From Castor canadensis (taxonomy: Eukaryota; Chordata; Mammalia; Rodentia; Castoridae), in contig NC_133398.1 of NCBI RefSeq assembly GCF_047511655.1, forward strand, positions 54,317,638 through 54,381,637: a DNA stretch of 64,000 nt, given 5' to 3'. The translations under genes and the position numbers were made by a program. This document shows, piece after piece, positions 23,555 to 35,584 of the stretch. Numbering within the stretch: position 1 is the first letter of the stretch; each line of letters starts with the position of its first letter. The notes beneath the pieces are model-generated. The model ran no database searches. It worked only from the letters and a program-made list of their open reading frames with translations, and was not told the DNA's origin.

Positions 23555-23880
23555 TGATGCGGCCTCTTAAAGGGGACGCGGGAAGCCCCGCCCCGGGCGT
23601 GGGGCTGGCGGGGCAGGTGCTAAGGCACGGAGTACCTGGGCGCCCGGGACCGTCACGGGACTCTGATGCCGCAGCACCCGCTCCCGGCCGGAAGGTTGCG
23701 GGCGTTCTCCAACTGCCCCCGCCCCCGGTGAGTCCTCCGTTCCCCCCGAGGACTGCGGGGACTGGTCGCGGCAGCTCGGCGGTCCAGACACAGCAAGACT
23801 CAGGTGACTTGCTGCGCTCCCAGGTAGCCGCCTTGGCGCAATCTGCACACTGCCCGCCTGCCCTTTGAGCCCGGCCTCTG

Positions 23881-26038
23881 CTGCCAGAAGAGGAGGAGGT
23901 GGCGGTGATCTGATGAATAAGTCATTGATCCTTTCATGCCTTGACCTGCCTGATTGGTCACAGAAAACATTTCTCTGCCCTGGATCCCTGTCCTTTGAAC
24001 CTATATCACCTTAGGGAAAACCACCAATTTTTTTCCTAGTCTGATAAAATGTAACGACTTAAGAAGTAAAAGAAACACCCTTTAAAGCCAGACAGATAAA
24101 TGGAATTGAGTTGAGATTTTACTACAATAATGGCGTTTAATATTCTGTTTACATAAATGGAAAAGCCCGAATGTGAACTTGGTGTCCAAAATGGTACTGG
24201 ATGTAGGGCTTCCGATCTAAAAATCTTTACACAGTGTGAAAAGGCCTGGTCCTGAGTTGTACAATACTCCCTACTCAACACAGTGTACATGGCTGACTAA
24301 AAGGAAGCTGATGGAAATAGGTGACCAGAACGGAGCAGCCCAGATGTCTTCTGTGTTCTGGGAATTAACCACTAGTGTTTCTAGTACTGAGGACGTGGAA
24401 AGGACTTGAACGCTGTTCCTACATGGGTAGCAAAGTGATAAGGAAGAGAAGCCAGAGTGACAGAAACCATGATAAGAGTAATTGCCAAGGATGTGTAAAG
24501 AGACAGCATAGCAGAATGGGATTCCTAGAAACAGCTTTCCCCATCTCCACAACCCTGCTGCCTGGAAGGAAGCACATCCTTATCCCCATCCTTCCTGCCA
24601 CTGCTGCTTGGGACAGGGTGACCATCTGATGCAAGGGAATCCTATCCAACATTTGGACTACGGCTCATAGTTCTTGTTAATGTGAACAAAAACACAGTCA
24701 AGCAGATAGTAGTGGACACTGGAGCAGTGACACATGGGCTTGTGACCAGTCTGCAGAGAGAAGTGGGTGGAAGGAGTGCTGCAGTGTGGTGGTCTCTGGC
24801 CATGAAAGCTGTGGAATGGAGACCTGAAGAGTCTCCTCAAACGTTGACTATTCGACTGACCCTAAATTAAACAAAAGCCAGTTTCTACCTTTCCCTGGGT
24901 CTTCACCCACCAACATAGGAAGGCCTTTGCTGTAAAGCTTCAAAGGAACAACCTTGAAACAGAACCCTACTTGAGAGCTGCAAATCTTTTTGAATTCACT
25001 GTTACTCTCCTGATATCCTCCTAAGTCTCACCTAAATCAAGTGTTTCTGTCAAAGCCACAAGTTAAACCTATAAAGACCTTTGAGATGTTACCCTTGAAT
25101 GGACTTGTTACACTCCTCCTACTACAGGGTATCTTAGTAAGAGATGTTTGGGGATGGTGGAGGAGGCGTCCAAGAAACGTATGCATTGATCTTGAACCCC
25201 AAGGAATTTCCAGATCAGTGATTTATAGACTCTTTTTGGAGTTTGAGTTCAGAGAAAGAAATGCACCAGGCAGTGAAAAATTCCAAACATATGTGGACTC
25301 TTGGTGTGCAAAGAATCTACAACAGAGGCTCTGTGGAAAAATGCGAAGTACAATGCAAGGAAAGGGGAATCAAAGGTCAATAAGGAAGAACTTTGATAAA
25401 AGGTTGCAATTCAATGTATTGCCTACAGTCTCCTGAGATTGAATCGATCTAAAAAAGTAAATAAACCTAGATCTGCTCAAGAAAGTCCCAATTAAATGAA
25501 ACCCCTACACAGTACTGCCTAACTAATTGGTCAGTAAATTCATGGTCAGCAATAATTCCATTACATCATTTATGCACTATTTCTCTTTGCATTGTGTCAA
25601 AACTTCTGGCAAATAGAGACTGCTAGTTTGCATAGATATGCTGCATCCTGGTACCTTTCATGGGGCTTCTTGTTCCCAGGAGACCAAGGAAAAGCAGCAG
25701 CCTTCCTCTTTCTGTCTGTCAGCTCCTGTTGCTATTCCTCCTGCTGATACAAGAACAGACTGCTCCATACTTCATGTGTAAGTTCCATGAGCACTGGAAG
25801 CAGCAAAGCCATCAACTCCCAACTTCTTAATTTACAGATGAGAAAATAGAAGCAATACTAGAAAATGCTTACTCAACTTACTTTTCCTACTCTAACCTCA
25901 ACTCAGGACAGTCTCTAGTCAGTGTTAATAAATATAGAGTGGAATGGATTAATGAATGCACAACATGTGCCCTCTTCTTATTACAGTGGATCTGATGATG
26001 GACAGCCTTCACCAGATATCTATATTAAAACTTGGATC
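23881..26038. other. Upstream flank of SH3GL2, no gene seen
   Basis: Unique, moderately AT-rich DNA. Frames such as the 131-codon plus-strand one at 25041-25436 show no recognisable domain or splice boundaries. Confidence 0.5.
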
Positions 26039-26116
26039 ACAGCTGGAGTTGTGGCTCAAATGATAAATGGCTTGCCTAGCAAGTTGGAGGCCCTGAGTTC
26101 AATCCCCAGTACTGCA
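26039..26116 (+). repeat. ID-like SINE
   Basis: It reads 'agctggagttgtggctcaaa', then 'ggcttgcctagcaagttgg', then 'ccctgagttcaatccccagt', ending in a short A-rich tail. Little diverged. Confidence 0.9.
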
Positions 26117-27960
26117 AAAATATGAAATAAAACTCGCATCATATAGGGCCCAAACAGTTGTTCTGGGGTGAGTGGCATTTTAAGGTTTTGTGCCTTTTGG
26201 CGTTACCAGGAGCATTGGTCCTTTCCTGGCGATGAGAAATCAAGGAACCAACTTCATTTCTCTGCTTAACACCTACCCTCCAACAGATACACAGAGAGAA
26301 GCATATATTTTTTTTGTCTGAGTTAGTGTGTGTGTCTTCCTCCTAGTGATGTCCCCCTCTTCCTTCTCTCCCACACAGCCCTCCTCCTCCAAACCATAGG
26401 GGCCTTTCCCTGCAAAAGCTTTCTCTTCACTTAGCCAAACCCTATTAACCCAATCACAGCAGAGGAGGGGACTTACCCAAGTGAGTGACTCATGTTAGAC
26501 TTACATCTGGCTGTAACTTACATCCCAGTTTGAAAGACTTTCAACTTCCCTAGTAAAATCCTGTCATCTCCAAGCCCATCTCCACTGCCTTTCCTTTGAA
26601 GTCTTTCCCCATCCATCTAATTCCCTGTCCTTATTTCATTTTGGGAGGCTTGAAAGCCCTGATTGTACACTTCTGCTGTGAACTTGGTTTAATATGCATT
26701 GTAGATTCATATATAGTCAGATCCTTGCCTTTTGAGAGCAATATATCTTTATTTTAAAAACTCTTAGCAGATAATACAGATATGCACTAGTTATGGGCTA
26801 ACTGAAATATTAAAAGCATAATGAAATTTTAAAAGTAGGTCCAGCAGAGGAAAAGACTGGAACTGACTAGACTTATTTCCATCTGAGGTTCTGGTTGATA
26901 CTCCCTGGACAGCTAAGCCTAGGTCCCCAGGGTTTTGTCAATTCTGAGAATTTCTGACGTCCCTTGCATAGATTCCCCCCTTGTTTCAATCAGGAAGTAT
27001 CCCTTGCTTGTAATCAACTAACTCTGTGATACATCCCCACCCCCTCCCTGAAATAATAGTCTAATCTCGATTCCATGTTTTGTTTGGCTAGCAACTCAAA
27101 TGCAGAGATTTAGGAAAATGTCATTCCTGCTAAGTCACTGCATTAGGCTTCCTTCTCAGAAGAGGGTGGGCAGATTGAGTGACAAGTAATGTAGTCTTTT
27201 AGCAAATGTCAATTCTCCCTGCAAGACATTGACATTCTGATTTACAAATCAAACCTTTTGTTTATTTGATTAGTATGTGTCAGGCTACCAGGGTCTGAAC
27301 CTCCCCAACCGCTGGGAATCGGCAGCTAAATGCTTGTAAATGAATGCCAAGCAAGTGGACTCTGACAGAGCAGTGCCCACTCCTGCAATGACAAAAGCCT
27401 GAATTAGGGGCAAATTGTTAGGGCATCTTTATCACTGGCTTATCTGTTCTATTCTTGGATAGGTATCATAAAGATGCTAAAGATACGTTGCAGGCTAGTC
27501 AGCCTGCTAAACGTGTTGAAGAGCCATGTTCTGTGCTATTTTAGTGGCTAGTTAGCCATGCCAAGAAAAGCGTTTCCTTAAACACAGTATGCATTTTACC
27601 CCATTATCTGGAGCATGCATTCTCCTGACTACAGAAAAGTCCAGGTGAGAAAGGATAGCTTAATTTCACACAAACCAGTCAACAATACTACAGTCTCAGA
27701 GTACAACCTTCCACTAGCCCTCAGCATTGGATATATACATATATAACACATATATATTCAACTAACTACACATTATATATGAGTACTATATACATTACTA
27801 TGTATAATTAGTAATAATGTATTCTGCTGTACTATATGTTTCAAAAGATGGAAATTATGCTTTAAAAGGGATGAAATGATAGACAAGTTGCAACTATTTG
27901 AATAGGTCACTTAATTTTTATTGTTATGAGCTTTTTTTTTTTTTTTTTGCCTTTTGCCTT
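26117..27960. other. Unique intergenic DNA, no gene seen
   Basis: No recognisable repeats over most of the stretch. The segment at about 27220-27560 is of ordinary base composition and repeat-free. A TA-rich patch lies at about 27730-27835. Confidence 0.5.
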
Positions 27961-27964
27961 TTAA

Positions 27965-28102
27965 AATATTTTATGGTTGCGCATGATGGTACATACCTGT
28001 AATCCCAGCTAAGGCAGGAAGCTCATAATTTTGAGGCTAGGGTGGACTACAAGTTTCAGGCCACCTGAGATGTATAGTGAGACCCTGACTCAAAAAAACT
28101 TA
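27965..28102 (+). repeat. B1-type SINE, diverged
   Basis: It contains 'tggttgcgcatgatggtaca', 'cctgtaatcccagctaagg', 'ggactacaagtttcaggcc' and 'gtgagaccctgactcaaaa'. It is preceded by a T-run at 27932-27948. Confidence 0.85.
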
Positions 28103-29999
28103 CTACTAATAATGCTATAGACTGGCTGCTCCTAATTGTGCTCAGCTTGTATTTTCTCTGGACCACACACACAGAGCTAACTTCACTGACAACAAATCAA
28201 ACATAAATTAGCATTTCAAACACTTGAATAAACAAGGAAACACCCCCATGTAAAGAATACCCATTTTCCCCCAAGGTCCAGTCACAGGAAATGGGCCAAG
28301 TAGGGAATTCCTTAAGCAAAGAGCTTGAAACTATTTTTAGTTCCCTGTGAACAGAAGGCAGTTAATTTGGGGAAATGGAGAGCAATGCTTAAGATGCCCT
28401 GAACTTTGAGGGGTATTACAGCAAGCAGTGGGGTGGAGGGAACGGGACGGCTGGGGAAGGCTGTCCCATCACAGCCTGCAAGCATCAGATCAATGAACAC
28501 ATTTAGATATTTAACAGAGAAGAGTCTCTCCTTCATGGAGGCAGAACTGATGAAGGAGGCAAAGGCAAATGCCACCCCCCCACCTCCATCAGGGAGAAGA
28601 AACAAGCCTTTCCTTAGGTCAGTGGTAGCAAGAGATGTGATTGGTTTAAAAAGTAATAACTAGGGAGATCTTGACATGCTCAGAAACACAGGGAAAGAAC
28701 CAGTTAAATGGCAAATGTGGTCATGCTGGAGCCTTCCAGGCTCATTGAGCTCAGCCATTAGAAGATGCAGGAGGGAAGGAAGAATAGCCCAATGAAGAGT
28801 CACCTGGTAAAGGAGAAGAGAAGCCATTCTCCTAAGACCCCATAGTGGCAAGGTGGAGTCCCTATCAATGAGAAGTCTGGTGACAGGTGGGGAACAGTCA
28901 GTGGCAAGAAAGGAAGTGCCCGATGGCTCCTAGTTGGCCAGACAGAACGCACAGCATTGAGGACCTCTTGTCTGACCTCTTGGCCCCGCACTCCATGTAC
29001 CATGATAACTGCACTCAAAGTTCTGTGTCTGGTACACCCTTCATCCAGCCATGCCTTTGCACACACCATCTCTCTGCCTGCTTAATTTCTGCTTTACACC
29101 TGGCTAACTTTCTGCACATCCTCCAGATCAATTCTGCTTAGAAGACTTCTCCGACCTCCCTAACAAGGTCAGATCCTCCATTACAGCCCATTAGAACTGA
29201 GACTGCTTTCCTTTGATGTGCATGTTTGCCACAGCTTTGATTTTGTACGTATTGTTGCGATTTTTTTTTAATGTCTGTCTCTCCTATTCCCCTACTACTC
29301 TGCAAATGCCACAGGACACACACTGTTGGGTTTTGTTCAGCATACACTCTGTGTCACAGAGCAGGAAATCCACAGGGCAGTAAATGAGTGAATGTGTGAG
29401 TAGCAGGTAAGTAGTGAAACTGTGGGAAATTTATAGTAAAAGTCAAAAGAAATCAAAGGTGTTTCTGAAGAACAGTGATGGCCTCCTTCCTAAACCTAGC
29501 TAAACATGACAAATCAATGAGAAAGTCTGTTACTGTCACATGAAAACTGCCCCGCCAATTAACGTATGATTAAGCTACTAATAAATAACAGAACATATGG
29601 GTTATGAATGTGAGGAAGGGAGGAGTTGTGTTGAAAAGGCATCGGGGGTAGGTGAGACAAGGAATTCCGAAATTCATTTGGGATCAGAACTCATATCTCC
29701 TCACTTAGGGAAGCTCAAGATGGCGCAATAGGTAGCTATTTAAATCCAAGCACAGAACTTACAAGAAAATAACTTCCAAATCCAGAGTGAAGATGGGAAA
29801 CGAACCTGTAGCCAATAAGATAGTATAAGACCTTCAGGTGTTGCCATGTGGGAAAGGGTGGAGTGGCTGAGATATGCATTATTATGATAATACAACCTCA
29901 GGGTTACCTATGCAAGATGCAAAGGCCCCAGCCTTTCAGGATTCCCTCTAAAACTACCTTTGTTATTTTCCTGCCATTCATCTTCCCCAAGTACCTAAT
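28103..29999. other. Unique intergenic DNA, no gene seen
   Basis: Single-copy-looking sequence. At 29711-29740 the phrase 'ctcaagatggcgcaatagg' resembles an L1 5' end (YY1-type core) but has no recognisable L1 downstream. Confidence 0.45.
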
Positions 30000-30200
30000 T
30001 CCATCATGCTCAAAATGTGGCCCCCTGACAAGCAGCATCAGCATCACCTAAGAGCAAATTGGATGAAAAAACTAGATTAACAGACTGTCAAGTCATCACC
30101 CAACCTACAGAATGAGCAACTTGTGAGTGGGCCACGCCACCTGTGTCTGGCCAGCCCACCAGGTGATTCTGAGGCATGTGCCAATGGAAGAGCCACTGCA
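30000..30200 (+). mobile_element. MER5-type hAT DNA transposon remnant
   Basis: It contains 'ctcaaaatgtggccccctga', 'agcagcatcagcatcaccta', 'caccaggtgattctgaggca' and 'ggaagagccactgc'. This is the pattern of MER5A/B, a non-autonomous hAT-Charlie element. The central part is diverged. Confidence 0.8.
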
Positions 30201-30384
30201 AAGGTAGCTCAGAGAGACTCAGTGGAGCCTTAGGACAGAAACTTCAAGTAGCCAAACGTAAACACTTTTCCCATATAGAGGCCTTTGGATCCTCAAGTGA
30301 GCTGGTACTGTTTTCACTACTCCACAAGTAAAGAATTTGAAGCAAGGTAATTAAGCTGTTTTGCTAGAGATTTGGAGCGTTGTG

Positions 30385-30835
30385 TTAGTTTGCTAGGGCT
30401 GTTGTAAAAATTACCACAAACTAGGTGGCTTGAAACAAGGAAGTTACTGGCTCACAGTCCTTATATCAAAGTGTCAGGGGATTGGCTCCTATGACAGCAG
30501 GGAAGGAAAACCTGTTCTGGGATTTTCAAATCACTTCTGGTGACACCAGCAATCCTTGGCATTCCTTGGCTTTTAGATGCATCACTCCAATCTCTGCCTC
30601 TCTCTTCCCATGGCCTTCTAACCTCTGTGTGTATCTGTGTCTAAATTTCACCTTTATAAAGGCACCAGTCATATTGGATTAAGGGCCCTCACTATTCCAG
30701 TATGTCCTCATTAATTTAGTTAATTACATCTACAATGTCCCTATTTCCAAATAAGGTCACATTCTGGAGTACGGAGAGGTAAGGACTTTTACATATATTT
30801 CTGACAGGCGTAATTCAACCCATAAAAGGGACCTA
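30385..30835 (-). mobile_element. MaLR-type LTR (MLT1-like), antisense
   Basis: It reads as the reverse complement of the LTR type at 19965-20425: 'gttagtttgctagggctgtt', 'aaattaccacaaactaggtg', 'taaaggcaccagtcatattg', 'caaataaggtcacattctgg'. Non-coding and diverged. Confidence 0.85.
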
Positions 30836-31078
30836 ATTCAGGACTCCTATTTTGAGTGAAACCAGTCCCCAACATGTAACAGTTAGACTTACAAATTACC
30901 AACTTTGTGATGGTGCACATTGAATAGAATTCATCCTTTGAATTTTGAGTTTTCATCTGTTCCTGACCCAGGGATATGCAGTAGGGTTTTGTTTCCTTCA
31001 AGGCTGAGCAGTGCAAGGTGCTGCAGCTCCCACTCAGCCATGGATGACGGGGGTGAGCAAGGCATATTGTGTGTGTGC

Positions 31079-31109
<31 letters not shown>

Positions 31110-32684
31110 TGCATCCCAACATCGTTTTAAAAATGCCCATCTGTGTTTCCTGCACCCATCTAGCCATTCTGTTTTGTACTTGCAGATCATTATTCAATAA
31201 ATCACATGAGATATTCCATATTTTGTTATAAAATGCACTTTGTGTTAGATAATTTTGCCCAACCGGAAGCTAATATGGGTTAGGAGCACATTTAAGGTAG
31301 CTGTGATGTTCAGGTTAGGCATATTAAAAGCATTTTCTACTTATGATATTTTCAACTTAGGATGGGTTTTGGGGATGTAAGTCCATCACAGCGGTGGAGT
31401 TTCTGTCACTTTTAATTCCTTAGCGTTTTTAAGTCACCTTCTTAAAGACAGTCCCACAGGGACACGTGAGAGATTTCCTTACTTAATGCCACTGCTGACA
31501 AAATGCAACAAGGTGAGGTACATTGCTTCCTTCATGCAGTGTATCACCTGAAACCGATGATGATTACATTAACTCGGGACATTTCCTGGGACCATTCTTA
31601 TCTATTCCATATCTGGCATATTTAAACATGATGGTTTCCTCCTATTGCCTCAATCCATTATCCAGCCATTTAAATACATTGTTTGAAGAGGAGAACATAA
31701 TATCTGTCATCCATTGTCCGTTACTCTGTGCCCCTCTGGCTTTAGCCACATAAAACCAACTCTGGGCAGAAAAGACAGAACATAAATTTATAATATGGAA
31801 ATTCAGAACTACTCAAATTTTGAATAAATCTTTGTGTTTACAAATCTTCCTAAAGAAAAACTGGTGATAATTGTAACCAACTTATGAACCTTTAAGCATT
31901 AAACAATCAGGGGGAAAGATGGAGCTTGCAGTGCAGCACACATCGTCTCATCTCTCACACTCAGCTTTCTGAAAGCACTGTTAGACTGAGGATCCACTTA
32001 TACTTCAGCAATTTCTGTTTCAGAATTTTGCAAACCTAAAAGTGATAGAGTGCTTAGCCCTAAATTTTATCAATGTGAAATTCTTTTAAAATACAAGAGA
32101 TTAACATTGGGAAATATAAAAAAAAAATCTCTGGTTTTTGTATACATGTAGTTAAAGTGCCTAAGAGACTAATAAGAAAGATCAAACCCAGGATAATTAC
32201 CACTTCTAATTTCCCCCATTTCAGTGAAATTAAACTATCATTTAATATCCAATAAGATTCATATAACCTAAGTGTTCTCTCTCATTTAGTCTCCATGTGA
32301 CTAATGTTTTTCATTATTTAAAAAAACTCAATATAAATTTTAAATGGTCTAAGTCTTTTTTAATACTTTGAAAATGGTTACTCTGGTTGATTATTGCAAG
32401 GTTTCCAAAATATTAATTTTTCTCAGAATATCTTATAATGATAATTTACTCAATTTCTAAAAAAAGGTACATTTAAAATAACTTAGGAAAAATATGACTA
32501 ATATAAGGCCTCTTATTATATTATCATAAGTTATATAACTCAATTAAAAACAAAAACTTAGACCCAATAGGAAAATGGACAAAGAATACAGGCAGTTCAC
32601 TGAAGTTACATAAATAAAAAGACCCAGTATCTCAAGAAATGGAGCTAAAATAATATCAATTTTACTAAGTTGGCAAAGATTTAA
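30836..32684. other. Intergenic DNA with a (GT)n microsatellite
   Basis: A (GT)n tract occupies about 31069-31106. The remainder is unique and increasingly AT-rich toward 32.5 kb. No exon was seen. Confidence 0.5.
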
Positions 32685-33008
32685 ATATATTTTAATAAAC
32701 CTTTTATGGAATGAGCAGTAAGAGTAAAATCCATACAATTACTGAAAAGCAGTTTGGCACCATATATCAACTTTTGAAAACTGTCTCCTCAGTTCAGTAA
32801 TTTTATATCCAAAAAGTATGTGTCTGTAGAGACAGAAAACAGACTATTGGTTGCCTACTGCTGGTTGGGGGTTGTAAAAATTGGGGGTTGATGGCTAAAG
32901 GGAAATGCTTTCAAATGGATTGTGGTGAAGTGTGCACAATGTTGTAATCATTGGATTAAACGGGTGAGTTGAATGGGATACATAATCGATCTCAATAAAG
33001 CTGTTATG
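32685..33008 (+). mobile_element. Old L1 3'-end fragment, sense
   Basis: It contains 'gaaaagcagtttggcaccat', 'tagagacagaaaacagacta', 'ttggttgcctactgctggtt' and 'gatctcaataaagctgtt'. These are the closing part of an old L1 ORF2 and 3' UTR, with internal deletions. Confidence 0.75.
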
Positions 33009-33009
33009 G

Positions 33010-33390
33010 GAATAGAAATTTAGGCGTGGATTATTACTACATCATGTTATTGTTGCGGCAGTATACAATAGGAAAATAATAAGAACAACCTAGAACTTCG
33101 CTTAAGGCCTCATGCCTATGTTCTGCACTGTGCAGACTCCAGGCAGAAGGGCAAAAGAGTATGGGAAAGCAAGGAAGCAGGAGAGGAGTGAACTTGCTTT
33201 TATAGCGAGTCCACACTCTTGACAACTAACCCACTCTTTATAATGACATTATCCATTCGTGAGGGCAGAACCCTTATAACGCAATCACCTCTTATTACAC
33301 CGCACCTCCTAACACTGTCACATTGGGACTCAGGTTTCCAATGCATGAACTTTGAGGGACAAATTCAAACCATGAATACTTCTAGAGATG
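33010..33390 (-). mobile_element. MaLR-type LTR, antisense
   Basis: It contains 'cattcgtgagggcagaaccc', 'taacgcaatcacctcttatt', 'acaccgcacctcctaacact' and 'gactcaggtttccaatgcat'. This is the reverse complement of an MST/MLT-type LTR, comparable to the one at 19453-19815. Confidence 0.8.
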
Positions 33391-33409
33391 AATGGAGAGT
33401 ACATTAGTT

Positions 33410-34915
33410 TTCAAATATTCTTCATGGTATATCAACTTATAAACTTCTCTTCAAACATAGCCTGAGCCATAGCCTACAGATTTTTAAGATGTAATAATTT
33501 AATTATTCTGTTCAAAATATTGTCTAATTGCTATTATGATTTCTGTTTTGACCCATGGGTTATAAAAAAGTGCACTGTTTTATTTCCACATATGTGAAAA
33601 ATTTGTAAAATACCTCTGCATTTCTAATTTAATTTCCTTGTGGATCTAGAACTTCCTCTGTTTGGTTTGAATCCTTTGACACTTATTGAGATTTGCCTTG
33701 GGGACCAGCATACAGTGAACTTTCATAAATGCTCTGTGTGCTTACTATTCTTTGGTTAAATCTTTGCATTTCAACCATTTGTGTCTTTATGTTTTAGATG
33801 TGCCTCTTATAAACCTCCTTAAATCTCTTTTGCCTGAAATGTTTTCCTTTTAATTGAAGCATTTAATTTGCTAATAGTTAATATAACTGTGTGTTTGAGT
33901 TTAAAACTTCAATCTTAATTTTCATTCTCCACTTGCTATATGTTCCTTTTTCCTGATTTTCTCACTTGATTTGGAATTGACTCAATGTTTATTATTCCAT
34001 ATTTTTCTACAATTAGGTTAAAATTATAAACTCTTTTCCATTTTTAGATAGCTACCCTTGAAATTACAACATGTATTCTTAACTTACTACAATGTCATGT
34101 TTATTGGTACTTTTGCCTTCCTCTTGGGCAGTGCAAGGACGCAAGGACTCTATATGCTTTAACTCCATTTACTTAACTCCTAATTTATGATTAACAGACA
34201 CTTTTATTATTGTTTTATACAGCCAATATTCATTTATATATATATTCATAAATTTCTTTCCATTGCTCTTCCTGCCTCTTCCAACTTCCATCTGGGAACA
34301 TTTTTATTCTGCCTAAAAAATACCCTTTGCGATTTCCATAAGAATAGGTGTGCTGGTGATAAATCTTGTTTTTCTTTCTCTGAAAATGTCTTTATTTCAA
34401 TTGCATTCTTTGAGGATGAAAATAGAATTTTAGGATGGCAGTTATTTTTTCAGTACTGTATTCATAATTTCCCCTGTTCCCCTACCTCCCATTTACTTCT
34501 TGTTCAAAGTCAGCTCACAGTGCCTTTTGGAATCTGAGGGTATATATCTTGCTCCTCGTTCATTCCATGCCTTCCCTCAGCTGCTTTTAAGATTTTATTT
34601 TCTCTTTGTCATATATTTTAAGCAATATAACTGTGGTGGGAATAGGTAAGGATTTCTTTTTTATTTATCCTGCTGGTGGTTTATATGACTTCTTTATCTG
34701 TCTTTATTTCTTTTTTAGCCAGTGTTGGAAATTTCCTAACCATCATCTCTTCAACCATTACTTCTGCCAGATTCTCCCCAGAACTATGAGTACTCATGTC
34801 TTAGGTCTTTCCACTGTATTCCTTATGTGCTTTATCTTCTCCTTTGCATTTTTCACCCTTTTGTCTCTCCATGCTTCATTCTGGATTATCTCTTGTTAGC
34901 TGTATTCCTAAGTAT
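33410..34915 (-). mobile_element. Old L1, ORF1/ORF2 5' region
   Basis: The plus strand shows the reverse complement of an ancient L1. It runs from the endonuclease part of ORF2 ('gttttgacccatgggttata', 'cacttattgagatttgcctt') back into ORF1 ('tctttatttcaattgcattc', 'gaatctgagggtatat', 'catcatctcttcaaccatta'). It is heavily mutated, and only short open frames remain. Confidence 0.8.
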
Positions 34916-35014
34916 GTTTACAACTTTCATTATTCAATTATTTGAGTTAATATACAAAGATATAAATGACTTTTATGCTGAACTTTTATGAAGTGACCTT
35001 GCTAAATTCATTCA
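34796..35014 (+). repeat. Left arm of a ~0.2-kb inverted repeat
   Basis: This arm pairs with 35340-35554 in reverse complement at roughly 90% identity by eye, separated by 325 bp. It carries an ORF1-region L1 piece joined to an RT-region L1 piece, and the same join is present in the other arm. The structure therefore arose by inverted duplication after the join formed. Confidence 0.9.
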
Positions 35015-35339
35015 GCAAGTTTATACTACTAAGATAGTAATAGAGACTTCTTAGGTAGAATAAAAACTACCCAAAAAACAAGAAAAGCAAACACAATACT
35101 TGATAAGGAAACACTGAAAGTCTCCTGAGATTAGGAAGAAAAAAAAAAAAAGAAGAAGGATATTTGCTCTTACCACTGCTCCTCCACATTTCCCTGAATA
35201 CCCGACTTCTAAGTCAAGGAAAAGAAATAAAAGAGTGCAAAGGGAGAGGTAACTGCCATTCACACCCATCATGTTTGTATGCCATGTGTTTGAAGTCAGA
35301 GAAAATACAAAAGAATCTTTAGACCAACTATTATAACAG
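35015..35339. other. Spacer between the inverted-repeat arms
   Basis: It contains an A-rich run near 35139-35151 and, at its right end, L1 ORF2 sense sequence ('acaaaagaatctttagacca') continuous with the right arm. No gene. Confidence 0.6.
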
Positions 35340-35554
35340 TGAATGAATTTAGCAAGGTCACTTCATAGAAGGTTCAGTATAAAAGTCATTTATATCTTTG
35401 TATGATAACTCAAATAATTGAATAATGAAAGTGTAAACATACTAGGAATATAGCTAACAAAAGATAATCCAGAATGAAGCATGGAGAGGCAAAAGGGTGA
35501 AAAACACAAAGGAGCAAGTAAAACACAGGAATGTAGTGGAAGGGCCTAAGACAT
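35340..35554 (-). repeat. Right arm of a ~0.2-kb inverted repeat
   Basis: Reverse complement of 34796-35014 with scattered substitutions and a few 1-nt indels. For example 'ccttgctaaattcattca' on the left matches 'tgaatgaatttagcaagg' on the right. Confidence 0.9.
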
Positions 35555-35584
35555 CTAAATAACTGCATTCTTGGGAAAACCATA

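Larger units (their letters stand above)
23354..23575 (-). promoter_or_regulatory. SH3GL2: SH3GL2 5' UTR and core promoter region
   Basis: Immediately upstream of the ATG the sequence is extremely GC-rich and has no upstream ATG. It contains a (GGC)5 run at 23402-23416, which is GCC repeats in the transcript. About 185 bp upstream come a CRE and a GC box, then a weak TATA-like TTTAA on the minus strand at 23567-23571. The transcription start cannot be fixed from sequence. Initiation is probably dispersed within the CpG island. Confidence 0.75.
22730..23880. promoter_or_regulatory. SH3GL2: CpG island over the SH3GL2 promoter and first exon
   Basis: Base composition changes abruptly here from AT-rich to very GC-rich with dense CpG, while the rest of the window is CpG-poor. 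The island covers the proximal intron, the first coding exon, the 5' UTR and about 300 bp upstream. This is typical of the promoter of a constitutively unmethylated, neuronally expressed gene. Long open frames on both strands here result from the scarcity of AT-rich stop codons and are not genes. Confidence 0.9.

Noticed and set aside
23566..23572. TATA box for SH3GL2
   Set aside because: TTTAA is a poor TATA match, lies upstream of the CRE, and CpG-island promoters rarely rely on one. It is left as TATA-like only.
22768..23868. Long overlapping open frames on both strands (up to 257 codons) across the CpG island
   Set aside because: They are rich in Arg, Ala, Gly and Pro, overlap in several frames, and reflect absence of AT-rich stops. 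Only the 15-codon SH3GL2 exon has splice and start evidence.
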